Below the pieces are notes generated by a model. It ran no database searches, had not been told where the DNA came from, and saw only the letters and a list, made by a program, of their open reading frames with translations. DNA of 64,000 nt. Source: Lineus longissimus (taxonomy: Eukaryota; Nemertea; Pilidiophora; Heteronemertea; Lineidae). The stretch spans positions 11,718,501 through 11,782,500 of the forward strand of contig NC_088320.1 of the NCBI RefSeq assembly GCF_910592395.1, given 5' to 3'. The first letter of the stretch is position 1; every line of letters begins with the position of its first letter. Shown piece by piece: positions 44,611 to 56,223 of this stretch. A program made the position numbers and the translations under genes.

Positions 44611-46644
44611 TTGATAGGCTAACTAATATTGCTCCCAAAGTCTCATCGGGTCACGGTGCTTGGCGATGTTGGATAGTTCATCTTAGGTCTACCCATAAAT
44701 AAATAGAACGTTTTCTTCGGTGTGTGTCATAATGATTGAGCAAAATCTGCTCTGTCTTTCAAATCTGAGAAGTCATAATTAGAGCTGATCACTCCAACGG
44801 TAGGATGCCTGGAATTCTGCACAAGTACTCAGATAATAATGAATGAATACAGTGAAAGGCAGCTCATAATCATTTTCAGGGTTCTTATTCATTGATCTGA
44901 AGCAAAAGAATGGTCAGGGTTGGGGTGAGAACTCTAAATTTTGATGTTTACTCCGTTCGAAAATAGGTCGTCGTACTTTTCAAATACGTGTACATGCAGG
45001 GTCATGCATCATTGTTGATCAACGGTAAATTGTGACCCGACTCTTTATATTGAAAGACTCTGGGGCTACGGAGTACACTGTCGTTGAATTTCTCTGAAGT
45101 TTGCTGGAAGAATAGTTTATTTCTTCCTGAAACGTGGCCAATACGCTCTGTGACGAAAATAATTGCCGCAAATAATTATCTTGATTGAAACTTTCACACT
45201 CAAAATTATTTTTCTGTACTGTTATTCTAACCAGTATGCTATAATTTTTGATTGTTTAGAGGGCCGACTTGGGCATAAGATTTGTTGGCTTTCCAACCAA
45301 ACTGGCTTCCAGCAGGACCGCAACTTCTCCAAATAGGATAATTGACAAATCTGTGAAATGCAATAAACAATGCAATTGAACGAGGTGTAGTCTTAGGCCT
45401 GCCTGAAATTCGCAAGCCAAGTCCAAAACTACCTCGCAACACTGGTGAAAATTGTCAACAAAGATAAGCATTAGGGGGCTGCTACAAATAGCGGCGCTTG
45501 GTGTCAAGCAGAGGTACTATCCCCCTGGTAAATTCCACACTGATGTAATCCCTTTAGAAGAAACAACCGGAAAATAATCCGGTGTTTTACAGATATTGAT
45601 CACTGGTCAGAAAGTTAGCCTCACTTGAGTTGGTGGCTTGCGTATTCCTATTTTGAATGACGCAGTGGATGACCCGGAAGAATGCTCTCAGAATATCGCT
45701 GAAGGAATTCTGACATCCTCTTGAAGCATGTTCTCTCTGCAATTGTCGGTCAATATAATAGTTCCAATGTACATTACTTTACATACATGGACAGGTCTAG
45801 GCTGGCTATAAAGGAATGGGCGGCTTTTTACTGCAGTATGTTTGTTCTTCGTCTGGTTCATCAGCAAACAATTTTTCTTAACGTTTTTGTTGCTTTTTAC
45901 AATTTGTTGGGCTTTCAGATAGATGAACAACGCGTTATTCGTTATTTCTAGTACGCACAACCCCTGGCTCGAAAGACCTTTCCCGCCACATGAGTGCACG
46001 CCGATATCCGAGTTCAGGTCATCCCCAACTTCATTTCCATTATCGTCGCTGTAGTGGGATAATCAAGCGCCATCAGCTTGACGTCTAAAAAACCAATATC
46101 TATACCAAGTCGTCACTGGGTAGATAAGATCCATGCCCCAGGAAGCGCCTTAGTAGTGCATCGTTCCACATGGAAAGGATCGACGCACGGAGAGCTGACT
46201 CTGGTCAATTCGGTGTCAATATCGGAAAGGCGTGATAATTCAGTCAGATTTAGAATTGTTCCTTTGTTGTGCAATTTGGTTTTTGCTGGAAACTATGTAG
46301 AATAGGAGGTAACTGGCCAGCTGACAGCGTGGCACTATTGCCCTTAATACAAATGGTCCTTTAAGGAAACGGTTCCTAGATTTAGCACCCCATTCAAAGG
46401 TTAAAGATGCAACTCTCTGCATAACAATCGCGAACTTGTATAGGTTTAGTTTCTCTGCGGCTCAATGGGGTACTTGTTGCCCAAAAATTTACATTTGGGC
46501 GTGACTTACTGCATTTTATGCTAACTGTAGACAACCTTCTAAGAAAATCCTTCACTTTAATTTTTTAAGTTGTGAAATTAGTTGTTTTATCGAAATAGTA
46601 ATTCTTAACCATTTGATTTGTTTTACTGCGTTTTTTAGCTAGAC
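44611..46644. other. No gene recognised
   Basis: Two kilobases of unassigned sequence. Open frames are short and overlap in several phases. Confidence 0.4.
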
Positions 46645-46653
46645 AAACTAATT

Positions 46654-46700
<47 letters not shown>

Positions 46701-46940
46701 TAATAAGTCTTTTATATAGCGCAATTCCGTGACACTATAGTTCTCGCTCAAAGCGCTTTGGGATATGATATTATTACCCCGGTCTCCACAGAAATCAATC
46801 AGGGGTTTCATGGAGCAACCACAAGGCGCTCACTTGAACTCGACCAGTAGGGGAACTAAGCAGTGACTCGACCGGGAGCCGAACCCACGACCCCCTGATC
46901 ATGAGGCTGACTCTTTTCCACTGCGCTACCGCTGCCCCTT
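46645..46940 (-). mobile_element. tRNA-derived SINE with (ATT)n tail
   Basis: On the minus strand the head ggggcagcggtagcgcagtg has an A box and ggttcggctcc is a B box. The body follows, then an LINE-type tail (aaagcgctttgagcg, gcgctatataaaa) ending in an (ATT)n microsatellite at about 46651-46700. RNA polymerase III would transcribe it, and the tail would be recognised by a partner LINE reverse transcriptase, probably L2/CR1 type. No target duplication recognised. Confidence 0.85.
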
Positions 46941-48475
46941 TATGGTTAGTTTCACAACTATTTTTACTTATTTCATAGTTGGTGCAAATAGAACTACCAG
47001 ATTAGTTATTTTGCCATAACATTTAAAAGTGTGAAACGTAGTAAATCTCAAATTGCATTGCATAATTCTGATAGAGGTTGACTAAAGCAGGATAGGCGAA
47101 CACCCAGTGCGGGGAACATTTCCGCCATCCGTGTGTTATCGAGGTTGGATTTTAGGTCCACCCAGTAGCACAACGTTAAAGTAATTGCCACTTTCCTCGT
47201 GGTATCGGCGTTAATGATGTCATGCTGCTGTTCCTCGCCTATGCGCAGCGTCGCCAATGCATCGACCGGCACGAAGGTGATCGTTAATCGGAAGGCTCAG
47301 GTCGGTCAAGTTAGGAATAAAATTAAGAGACAATCAATCCATCAGTCATTCTCTTTTTCCATTTTACGTGTCTCTGTCTTACCTTAGAGTCGAAGGTGAC
47401 TGGGCAGGCGGCAGCTTTCATGTATGCCATTGGACTTTAGAATTCGGGCGCTGGCGATACACGTGTCAATACGAGTGCCCTTGCGTCCTCCCCGTTATCA
47501 TATTTTAGGTATTTGTCTGCAGCTCAGTGACAGAATCATAATGGAAAAGTAGACGCAGTGGGATCATTTAAGTTCTATGGCAGCTGGATCTGCCAAATTT
47601 CTGTTTGACAGTTACCGCTGCTACGCAACAGAATCGTACTTCACCTGGACGATTATCAACAGGGCGCATATAACCGTTATCGATAGCTACAACGTGCTGC
47701 GGCTGTGTGTGCTCTTGGTTAAAGCACCAGCGTTCACAAAAAGTGCGTGTTAGGCGGTATCTTCGTTGGCACCAATCAAATCTGTTGCCGGTGTAAATTA
47801 TGAAAATTCGTATTGCAGCTGGTCTGGGGTAGAAATATAAAAAGATGCAATCCATTGAGGAAGCCTTGTAATGCGAGAACCAAAAACGAAACATGAGATT
47901 TGTTGTTGTTGTCGCTACTAAACAGTCGGGCGAATCACTGAAAACTGTGAAAAAACGTCAGTCACTGCTGGATATCGATCAGGATGCCAAACCCATTTCT
48001 GAATTTCCGATAACTTCAAGGGGATTTGAACAAGAATCATTCACGATGAATTAGGAACGGAAAATGAAACTACATTGATGTCCCCGTGACTGTGACCATA
48101 TCCAATTCAAACTGTGCTCCACATTATTACCTCTAGCTTTTGGCCTGCTCATTCACGACTCTAAATTCGTTAGTCTCACCGCATCCAAGCAAACATGGAT
48201 GCATTATCATTTTCAGGAATAGCTCCGAATCGAGCATTTTCAGTGACCAGTGCTAACTCTTCCAACTAACTATGCGAGGAAAGAATTCCCTTTTATACAC
48301 GGTTGTCCAAAAATCTATTTTGAATATCGATACCCCATTGTGATCAAGTGAACAATGTTAAGTGGACAAGATATCACACTCATGTGGCCCTCACTCCTCG
48401 ACAATAAACCTCGTCAGCAGACTGCGTATTGCAATGGCTGTGACTCACCTGTCGTCGAGGTTTGCCCCTCTCCTT
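46941..48475. other. No gene firmly recognised
   Basis: Minus-strand open frames at 47048-47272 and 47568-47894 have no domain that I can name and lack a coherent splice framework. Confidence 0.3.
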
Positions 48476-48480
48476 TATAA
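48476..48480 (+). promoter_or_regulatory. TATA box upstream of a candidate first exon
   Basis: ctttataat lies about 28 bases before a plausible initiation region near 48505 and 100 bases before the ATG at 48580. Confidence 0.3.
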
Positions 48481-48579
48481 TCATTGGTTCACCTGCTGAC
48501 GACCACCACAGGACCAGTCATCGTTTCGGTTTCCCGTTTATTTCACATCGCTATCGGAGAGATATCTAGGATTGTTAAC

Positions 48580-48627
48580 ATGAAGTATCATGCTATCACG
48601 CTTATCGGCGCTTGTGTTGGCTTGATG
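48580..48627 (+). CDS. Possible first coding exon encoding a signal peptide
   Basis: ATG opens MKYHAITLIGACVGLM, a basic residue then a hydrophobic core, and the frame meets a consensus GTGAGT donor in phase 0. With the TATA box this looks like the start of a secreted protein gene on the plus strand. No downstream exon could be recognised, and a decayed LINE begins 60 bases later. The frame stays open upstream to 48484. Treat as a candidate only. Confidence 0.35.
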
Positions 48628-48688
48628 GTGAGTACTCTTACGCACTTACTGTTGTGTAATCTGGGGTGGGCAACATAAAACCCGGGAC

Positions 48689-49240
48689 AATCAATCAATC
48701 AATTAATCAATCAATGTTGGCATTTGTAAAGCGCTCTAATTACTCAGCGATTCGGTATTCTGAAGCAATTTTTCCCCAAAGGCAACTGCAAAAAGGTGGG
48801 CCTTTAGGAGGGAATTGAAAGTCTAGTGGGAATCAATGTTACGGAGCTTTTGCGGCAGCTGGTTCCACAGTTTTGGAGCAGCTACCGCAAAGGAACGACC
48901 ACCAAGAGTCTGGCACTTGAACCGAGGATCCTCAAGGAACATCGCAGATCCTGATCTAAGGCTTTGGCGATCGATCCTTCTTAATTGAATACCCTGGAGC
49001 CTCCTCAGTCAAGAACTTGAACACTAAGAGCAGAATCTTGTACTGGATCCTGAACTTGACTGGTAGCCAGTGCAGGTGAACCAGCACAGGGGAAATATGG
49101 TCGAACTTTCCCACCAAACACATAACTCTTGCGGCAGAATAGAAAGACCGTTGGATTCGGTTCGAAAACTATGCGGGGATACCATTTAGGAGAGCATTAC
49201 AATAGTCAAGGTGGGCGATGATAAAAACATGTACCAAGGT
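48689..49240 (-). pseudogene. L2/CR1-type LINE 3' fragment, decayed
   Basis: On the minus strand the three frames together show the typical C-terminus of L2-like reverse transcriptase: a LDYCNALL-like box, HWLPVKFRIQYKILLLVFK, then GGRSFAVAAPKLWNQLP. These are followed by the gagcgctttacaaatgcc 3' UTR and an (ATTG)n tail at 48689-48715. Several stops and frameshifts show it is dead. The tail type matches the SINE at 46645-46940. Confidence 0.85.
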
Positions 49241-50535
49241 CTTGGTGGATTTTTTCCGACAGGAAGGTTATGATTTGCCGTAACGATGGGACATATATGT
49301 TCGACCCCGCATAAGGTTACTTGTTTCCGGGCTTCTTTTATAGTATAATCGTAAGATGTGCCACACTCATCATATTGGATTGCCCATTCAAAGATTGTTG
49401 AGAATGTTCCGCGCACCAACATTTATCTTTTGAGGCAGGTTTCACTACCCAGGCCACCCTTCATCTTACCTTATATGCCATGACTCCTGGTATTTTGCCA
49501 TTTCCTGCTGAAAGACGGTTTCAAAAGTGCACCTAACAACCTATATAATACAGAAAACCCCATGCAATTTACTCCATCCATTTTGAAGATATAGCCATTC
49601 ATGTGTTTGACAACTAGATTACCAAATCAGGCTAGCAACTGGCTTGTTAGAGCCAGGCGGCGGATTCACCAACAGTTGTGGTGTAGATCAGGCTATTGCC
49701 CTACTTGGAAGGACAAATATCAATTAATGCTCTTGAAATTGATACATGAAGTATGTTTTCATTTTCAATGTTCAAGTACGAAAGCATACTTTTGCCCATG
49801 ATAAACGAGTTTATTGTATTCCAAAAACTAAATCATTCCAATTTTTTTTGGAAAACCGGTTATATTTATTTTCCAAGACAAATCTCACATCTAGAAAGTG
49901 CAATTTGTGCTAATTCATGAAGTGGAAAAATAATCAATGCCAAAAACAACATAGACCCCAACAAATATGGTCCAATTTAGGTTTTATAGACAATTTAGGC
50001 AAATTTATAGAACTTAATTAAATTTTCAAATTGGATTCTTTTTACAGAAAATTGCATCAAATGCATCAATTTATACAATACTTGGACTATCATAATGAAT
50101 TTCGAATTCAAAGCGTCGATATACCTTATAATAAGGTAAGGTAATACAGACAAATGTATACTATTTATAGTAAGAAATCCAACATCAGCCAGATCTATGT
50201 CAGTAAACCTGCCGCCTGACATCACTTAGAAACCTAACCAAGTCTGTCACATAACATGTAAACAAAACAGTTTGCTATATCTCTGGCTGAGTACTTCAAT
50301 TTTGATCAAACTTGATTTATTGCCGAGCTTTAAGTCCAGTCTTCGAGGACTTGTAGATGTCATGCAATCATAAAAGCAGGAGTCATGGCATTTAAGCTAT
50401 GGAATCTCATGTGGGGGTCTCAACTCCATAGCAAAGACAGGATGTGGTTGTCTCTTCAGGATCAATAAGCAATCATCACCACACCTTAGACTTTCGTTAT
50501 GCTGTGACCGTCTCGTGTCAGATTTTATTTTTCAA
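49241..50535. other. No gene recognised
   Basis: No exon or named repeat seen. Confidence 0.4.
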
Positions 50536-51161
50536 GGCTGAAGTTACATATACCTCACGTTTCATCGACTCACGACTCATTTGTCACTTGTCATTCGTGA
50601 CCTGATGAATGGACATTGGAAAACCTATTGAACTGTTCTCATTGAAGTGAATTTTGTAAGTTTTGCCCGCATTCGTCGTCTCACGTCATTTCATGTCATT
50701 TCACGAGTGAGGCGATGAATGGACATGTTCATTCTTTGTGAAATGAGCTGGCAAAGAAAGTGGACGTCCATGTGCATTTGTAGCGATATCGCCTTCGAAA
50801 CTGTGAGTATAGCTACTTTTCGGCATTTTCATTAGTTTACACATTAATACAATAGCTCGATTTCGATTGGAAATGAGAAACAATAACAAAAATGCAGCAA
50901 TTTTATGTACCACATTGTTTTCATCCGTCGCCGCCGCTTTCGTTTTCTATTCTCCATCAGGAGCAGCATGGCTGCCATCTCTTCTTCTTCTGAGTCCATG
51001 TGCGTCGCCGAGAAAATCCAAGTGACAAATGAACGAGCAAAAAGTGATCTGTATGTAAACCGCCGCGGTCACTCGTGACAAATGAGGAGTGACACGTAAA
51101 AATGAGCCGTGAGTCGATGAAAAATGTGGCGTGAGTAGCTCATTCCTATGTAACATCAGCC
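50536..51161. mobile_element. TIR element with ATCGACTCACG subterminal repeats
   Basis: The ends ggctgaagttacata and tatgtaacatcagcc are inverted. Inside, ttcatcgactcacgactcat and its counterpart atgagccgtgagtcgatgaa form further inverted blocks, and tgatgaatggacat occurs twice. 626 bp without a transposase. Confidence 0.65.
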
Positions 51162-53094
51162 AGAGAATTGACTGAATTGAACGGATTGCGAAGTGATACT
51201 TTCAGGGCAGCTGATGAAATGTCGTCAGAAGTTCTGTAAGTTTACGGAAACGTGACTTCTCATTAAAGATCCAAACGACACAGTTTGGACATTGACAATC
51301 TGTTGCGATGGCCTTAGTTGTGATATGGTACGTTGCGCTTTTGTATTGCTACTCTTTTTATTTGGAATTCGGACGGCGAGACGCGAGTCTCTTCTTCTAA
51401 AACATCGATGCTGCCCGACGGTGCTGTCTACTGCAGTATAGCCTAGCAGGGAAGGAGAAGTACCCCCCCCCCCCCCTGGAGGACATAGGAGAAGGAAAGG
51501 GCATGGAAAATACCCCACACCAGTGAAATATATGTGAGGTGAATTGCTTATAACCCAACATAATCATAAGCACGATGAATACCTTGTTTCGAAGCAAATT
51601 TCTACGCTCAAGGCCATACATCTTCATTAGACATACTATCAAAGAAAGTGTATTGTCCAAGGACCTATACACATGAGCAAAAAAGTGAAGCTGTATCACG
51701 TTATGCCGTGACATTTTTTTCATCGTGATTTTCATCGATTGACTTTCTATGATATGATAAGTCTTAATGACGTATCAACGTTACGTGACGTTATGTTATG
51801 TTATGTTATGTTATGTTTGATCCGTCATCTTATCTCCGATCCGCGTCGATTTTAATCGAAAGTATTGGAAGTGATCTGCCGATCAAATCATATTGATCTT
51901 TACTCTGAGGTGAATGACTGACCACCATTGTGCCACCTTTGGTTTTTGGTTGGGAAATTGGGAGTCCGTCTTATCCTCCAGCAGTTCCACCTTAGCTTAA
52001 AGGACCATTGGTATTATTAAGGGCATTATTAAAATTGCCAAGCTGACGGCTATCCCGTCACCTTCAAATTCACAGTCGCGGTTCCCATCAAATCATTGGA
52101 TAGCACATACAATGGAAAAATTCCAAAACTGACTGCATTAACCCGCGCAAACATAATGAAGTAAAAAAGCCGCCCTGTCCTTTAAGCTGCCGCATTATTT
52201 TATTTTCCTTATCGAAAGTGATGCGTTGTCAACAATTTTCAACCCATCAACATAAGATTCGTAGTAAAACTGTGGGTTAGAAATATTGAAATGGCCTATA
52301 TCGCATCCCCATAGAATTTCAATTTCAGAAGTGTAATGGTTATCAATTGAATGTGTTATTGGTGGTCATGACATGCTGACGACATGTTTATGCATTGTGT
52401 AAAAATCATTATTCTTGATCAACATGTTCAATCAGACATGTAAATGACAAAGATCGACGACTGTACTATCTGCGTTTCCATAATGGAGTTGTTAGGTCGT
52501 GTGCGCGGGCTCAGCGAAGAGGATAATTGTGCTTTTTATCAGGAGAGTGGGCACATCACGCTAAAGGTTTTGCTTCCAAATGGAATAATATAGTATCTTA
52601 GTGTTGACTTTTTCTCCTCTCGCCTGCTAGCACTACAACCTGAGCCATTTATTTCGATTCATGACAGTAATGGGTACATTATTTGCGTGTTTACAGAATA
52701 CAGGAAACATGAATTGTAGACGGGTTGGGTCAACCGGCAAAGTGTGAACAGAAACTTGGTTCAATCCGAGCCTTTCAAACAAGAGTGAGGCAACTAGGGA
52801 ACGTATGGTTTCAACATCAAAGCCACCGCCCTTTCCGAAAGGCGCGCGCTGGGACAGAGCTCTCTCGGGTCACGAGTTGACCTAAAACGATTTTACACCC
52901 ACTTTGAACTTAAACGATTCTTCGATCAGCTGAACATAATCATTACAAATGCTCCGTTTCAAAGCAAACGCCAACTTCAAATTCACTGATTCCTATAAAC
53001 CTTTTTTAGATATAGAGTCAAAGACAACATTATGAAAGCGATATGTTTCGCCTTTTGCTTTTCGACAGTTTTGAGAAGTTTTGATGGCGGTGTC
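51162..53094. other. No gene; C14 tract and TTATG microsatellite
   Basis: C14 at 51463-51476 and (TTATG)n at about 51790-51816. Otherwise unassigned. Confidence 0.45.
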
Positions 53095-53178
53095 TTCCCA
53101 TTTCGCCCCTTTCCACTTCGCCCCTAAATGAGTCCCATTTCGCCCATTTTGCCCCTTTTGCATCTCGCCCCTTCCCAA
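53095..53178. repeat. Simple repeat of 'cccatttcgcccc' units
   Basis: Six to seven variants of (c)ccatttcgcccc or cccattttgcccc in tandem, period about 12-14. Confidence 0.7.
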
Positions 53179-53506
53179 TTCGCCCAATTGACACTTCTGG
53201 ACGAGCTTATTGTTGGATTTCATGATAAGATTAAGGAATTTGATGATCTTTTTCTCCAGGTGATGAATGATATCCCCATCACTGATTATAAATGGAATTA
53301 GGTCATTAAGCATTCTCTGAGAGATATCTAAGATTTTTCGTATACACTTTCTCCATGCCACAGAGAGGCATTCAGCAAACTACACGTATTGTTTAGACAA
53401 TGTCCTTAATCTGGCAAGAGTATAGAGGCATACAATAGGTTTTGAATAGAGAATACTTTACAGAGACACTAGCATATATAAAACATGACAACATAACAGT
53501 GGTCCT
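53170..53506 (-). pseudogene. Decayed LINE reverse-transcriptase C-terminal fragment
   Basis: On the minus strand the frame YSLFKTYCMPLYSCQI is followed, after a stop and frame change, by AWRKCIRKILDIS, LIPFIISDGD and KFLNLIMKSNNKLVQKC. The succession LFK.YC..LYGC, AWRK.IRKI, LIP.I, KF is typical of the thumb and C-terminal region of jockey/CR1-group LINEs. Confidence 0.7.
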
Positions 53507-54481
53507 TCTGTGAAGGTCATTCGCTGCGACTTCAATTATTGTCTTCCCGATATCTTGTCCAAAGGGAATCCCAAGTTGCACGTCCCGGGCGTGCTTTTTC
53601 TTTTGACCAGTCAGCGCTTTGTTTATGTTCTAATTTTATCACTGACCGAATCCACGTGAATTTATTGACGTCATTACTTCTCACATGCTTTCGGAAATCT
53701 TCGGCCATGTTCGCTCGCTGGCTCATTGAGATAAATAGACTCGGACACGTGCATTTGTTGGTGCGTGGACTAATAATTATTTGCTACTAGCAGTGAAGCT
53801 CATCACAATACATACAATGGAGTATGTGTATCTCTCTATTTCACGCTGTATTGAGAGGCAGGCAGATTCCGTTGCATTGAGAGTTCTACTGTATTGAGCG
53901 ATGGCGAAAACTAATTAAACACAAAAATTATTAATTGATAGTTAATTACACGTATTCATTGCAATGCCAGAAAATGAAATCTGCACGATTCTTGAATGCA
54001 CCGGTTTCACATTAGAGCAAAATCAAGCCTTCACTGCCATTGTGTATGTGTGCCAGTGTGTCTTTTTTGTATTAGAAAAAGTTCTTTGAATCCGGTATGT
54101 GCATATGCTCGCCTCTCCAAATGACTCCACCCATATGTATCTACTACCTTTACTGTTGAAAGCTACAAGCGAAGTTTTGCTTTGAAAGATCCATCTTGTT
54201 TACTCTCAAACTGTAAACACAGTATACTGCTTTGGGCAATGCCCCTATAGGCGTAATTCTTTTTGACATGGCTTTTGGGTTTCCTGTTTCACTTGCGGCC
54301 CCCGGCACTAGACCGGGTGGAAAGTATTTTATTTTCCATGGCTGCCTGAGAGACTTGAAAGCCCCTCACCCAGTTTAGCTGTCATTTTTAAAGTGACTAT
54401 ACATTCCCCAAGTTGCTATCTACTATCAACTTAAATTGAGGGGCTTCAGTCTCTCAGGTTAAATTTAGACGAACGTTTGTT
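53507..54481. other. No gene recognised
   Basis: Nothing that I can name. Confidence 0.4.
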
Positions 54482-54716
54482 GTAAAATGTGACTCGCTCT
54501 ACCAAAACTAGGCGCTTGTCGCATCTGAACTCGACAGGTTGATACGGACTTGTTGTTCATTTCCCTATTGTAGACCTTTTGTGAAATCTATTACAAACTG
54601 ATTTGGTCACATTTCACAAAAGGTCTACAATAGGGAAATGAACAACAAGTCCGTATCAACCTGTCAAGTTCAGATGCGACAAGCGCCTAGTTTTGGTAGA
54701 GCGGGTCACAAATTTA
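54482..54716. mobile_element. Hairpin MITE, ~105-bp arms
   Basis: The left arm (gactcgctctaccaaaacta through ttcacaaaaggtctac's complement) and right arm are almost perfect reverse complements, with a 20-25 base loop near 54595. Ends gtaaaatgtgac and gtcacaaatttac. Confidence 0.88.
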
Positions 54717-54783
54717 CTTTGCGATGACTGAGTTGTGGAGTTGGGGGTTGGTTCTTGACTATGTTCTTGTCAGCAAATGTTAA

Positions 54784-55263
54784 GTGTAAGTTTTATACTA
54801 TATTACAGCTCTGCGATCGCGAGGGAATGCCCGCCTTGCGAAGGCTTAAAGATATTGCCCTGCGAGGGCAGAGATAGCGCTTGCGAAAGCTAAAAAGCCA
54901 TGCGAGGGCCACATTGAGCAAAACCGAGCAAGGGTGTTTGCAAACACAACGGGTTATTGGGATGAGGTCCAAATTTAGTATTAAAAACAAAGTTTAATTT
55001 CCTAATGGTGCCTGGCCGGCTTCCTGTCTATACATAATCAATATACAAAGTATTCGAACATGGGTAGTGTATACACCTTTCAAGAAATGGGGCGCTGAGT
55101 GTCCGAAATAGTGATGTCATAAGGGGAAACTAGGCCTTATGGTGGAGGGACAAAGGAGATAGTCATGGTTGACCAACACACTTGAATGCCTTTAATGACG
55201 GACAAGGGGGGAAAAGTTAGTTCCAATGCAAGCCACCAATTTCGGGAAGCATGTATAGGGCCT
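54784..55263 (-). repeat. Dispersed repeat, joined copy
   Basis: The right part (55060-55263) matches 31178-31400 inverted at about 97%; the left part (54784-55040) matches 40609-40800 inverted at lower identity. Those two loci therefore hold fragments of one larger family, here joined. It contains repeated ccttgcgaaggc / ctgcgagggc motifs. Confidence 0.7.
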
Positions 55264-55752
55264 ATTGCATTCTTTTTAGTCCTCGGGCTTGTGGTCGATA
55301 GAGTCAGCGAGTGGGCATTTACATGTAAGGTAAAATTGGGTAATTGTAGCTCCGGTCTAATTATAGTCCGTGACTAAGTTTTCGATTTATATTCCGGTCA
55401 CCATGGAATCATTCAGCAAACCCAAGCATGGATATGAAAGAGGTGACTCTTGAGTATCACAACATAAATCGTTTTGGATTATGCAACATGCTATGTAAGA
55501 GCTTTGTATATAAGAAGTAAACAAATCAGATGCATGCACAAAGTTGGGATCGAACTTTTTACAGCTATGAATTTTCCACACTTACAGAGCATTGATATAT
55601 ATTTGAAACTTAATTCAGGTAACCAGCAGTGATTGTAGATAATGTTGTATGCGGCATTTGATGTCATTTTTAAAAGGAAATTTTTCAGAGGCACTTTTCT
55701 GAAACTTAACTGAAACTAAAGTTTTTAACGACGTACGACAAGACCGTCAGTC

Positions 55753-56048
55753 AATTCAGAGTATCACAAGCTGTTGTCTGACACAAGGTGAAATGTACAA
55801 AAGAGGTGATAAATAGGACTTTGTGTTTTTACACCAATTTCAAAATGTTTGCGACAATATTGTTTAAATTGTTGGTAAGTGATTGCATCGAAAATCACTT
55901 ATGTTGTGTGTTCAATAAATACTGTTTGATACCAGCAAAATCACGTTGTCAACCTAGATTGTAATAATACTAAATGTTTTATTACCAATAAATATCATAC
56001 ACCTGTGAAAAAAAGTTTTCTTATGCATAAAAAACAAGCTATTTGAAA
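55753..56048 (+). repeat. 296-bp direct repeat, left copy, abutting the LINE 5' end
   Basis: Identical to 61863-62158 except one base (t versus c in aaatac/tgtttgat). It stops exactly where the LINE starts, and the second copy begins exactly where the LINE ends. This is best explained as a very long target-site duplication. Confidence 0.9.
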
Positions 56049-56223
56049 ATTGGTTAAGGCACGACAAAAAAGATGGCGGACACACTTTACACAAACGCTG
56101 AAATGTTCCGATATTTGCCCTTGTAGGCACACTTGTAAAACTGTTAAACTGAGGAGACAAAGGTAAATATCATTAGAAAGTGAACGTCTATCAGTAGATA
56201 ACGAAAATTCGAACGAACTTTCC

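Noticed and set aside
47048-47272. Minus-strand frame containing TLTLCYWVDLKSNLD, briefly considered as a Cys-loop receptor exon
   Set aside because: The W-x-D spacing is only vaguely like the receptor family, neighbouring conserved boxes are absent, and splice sites do not fit.
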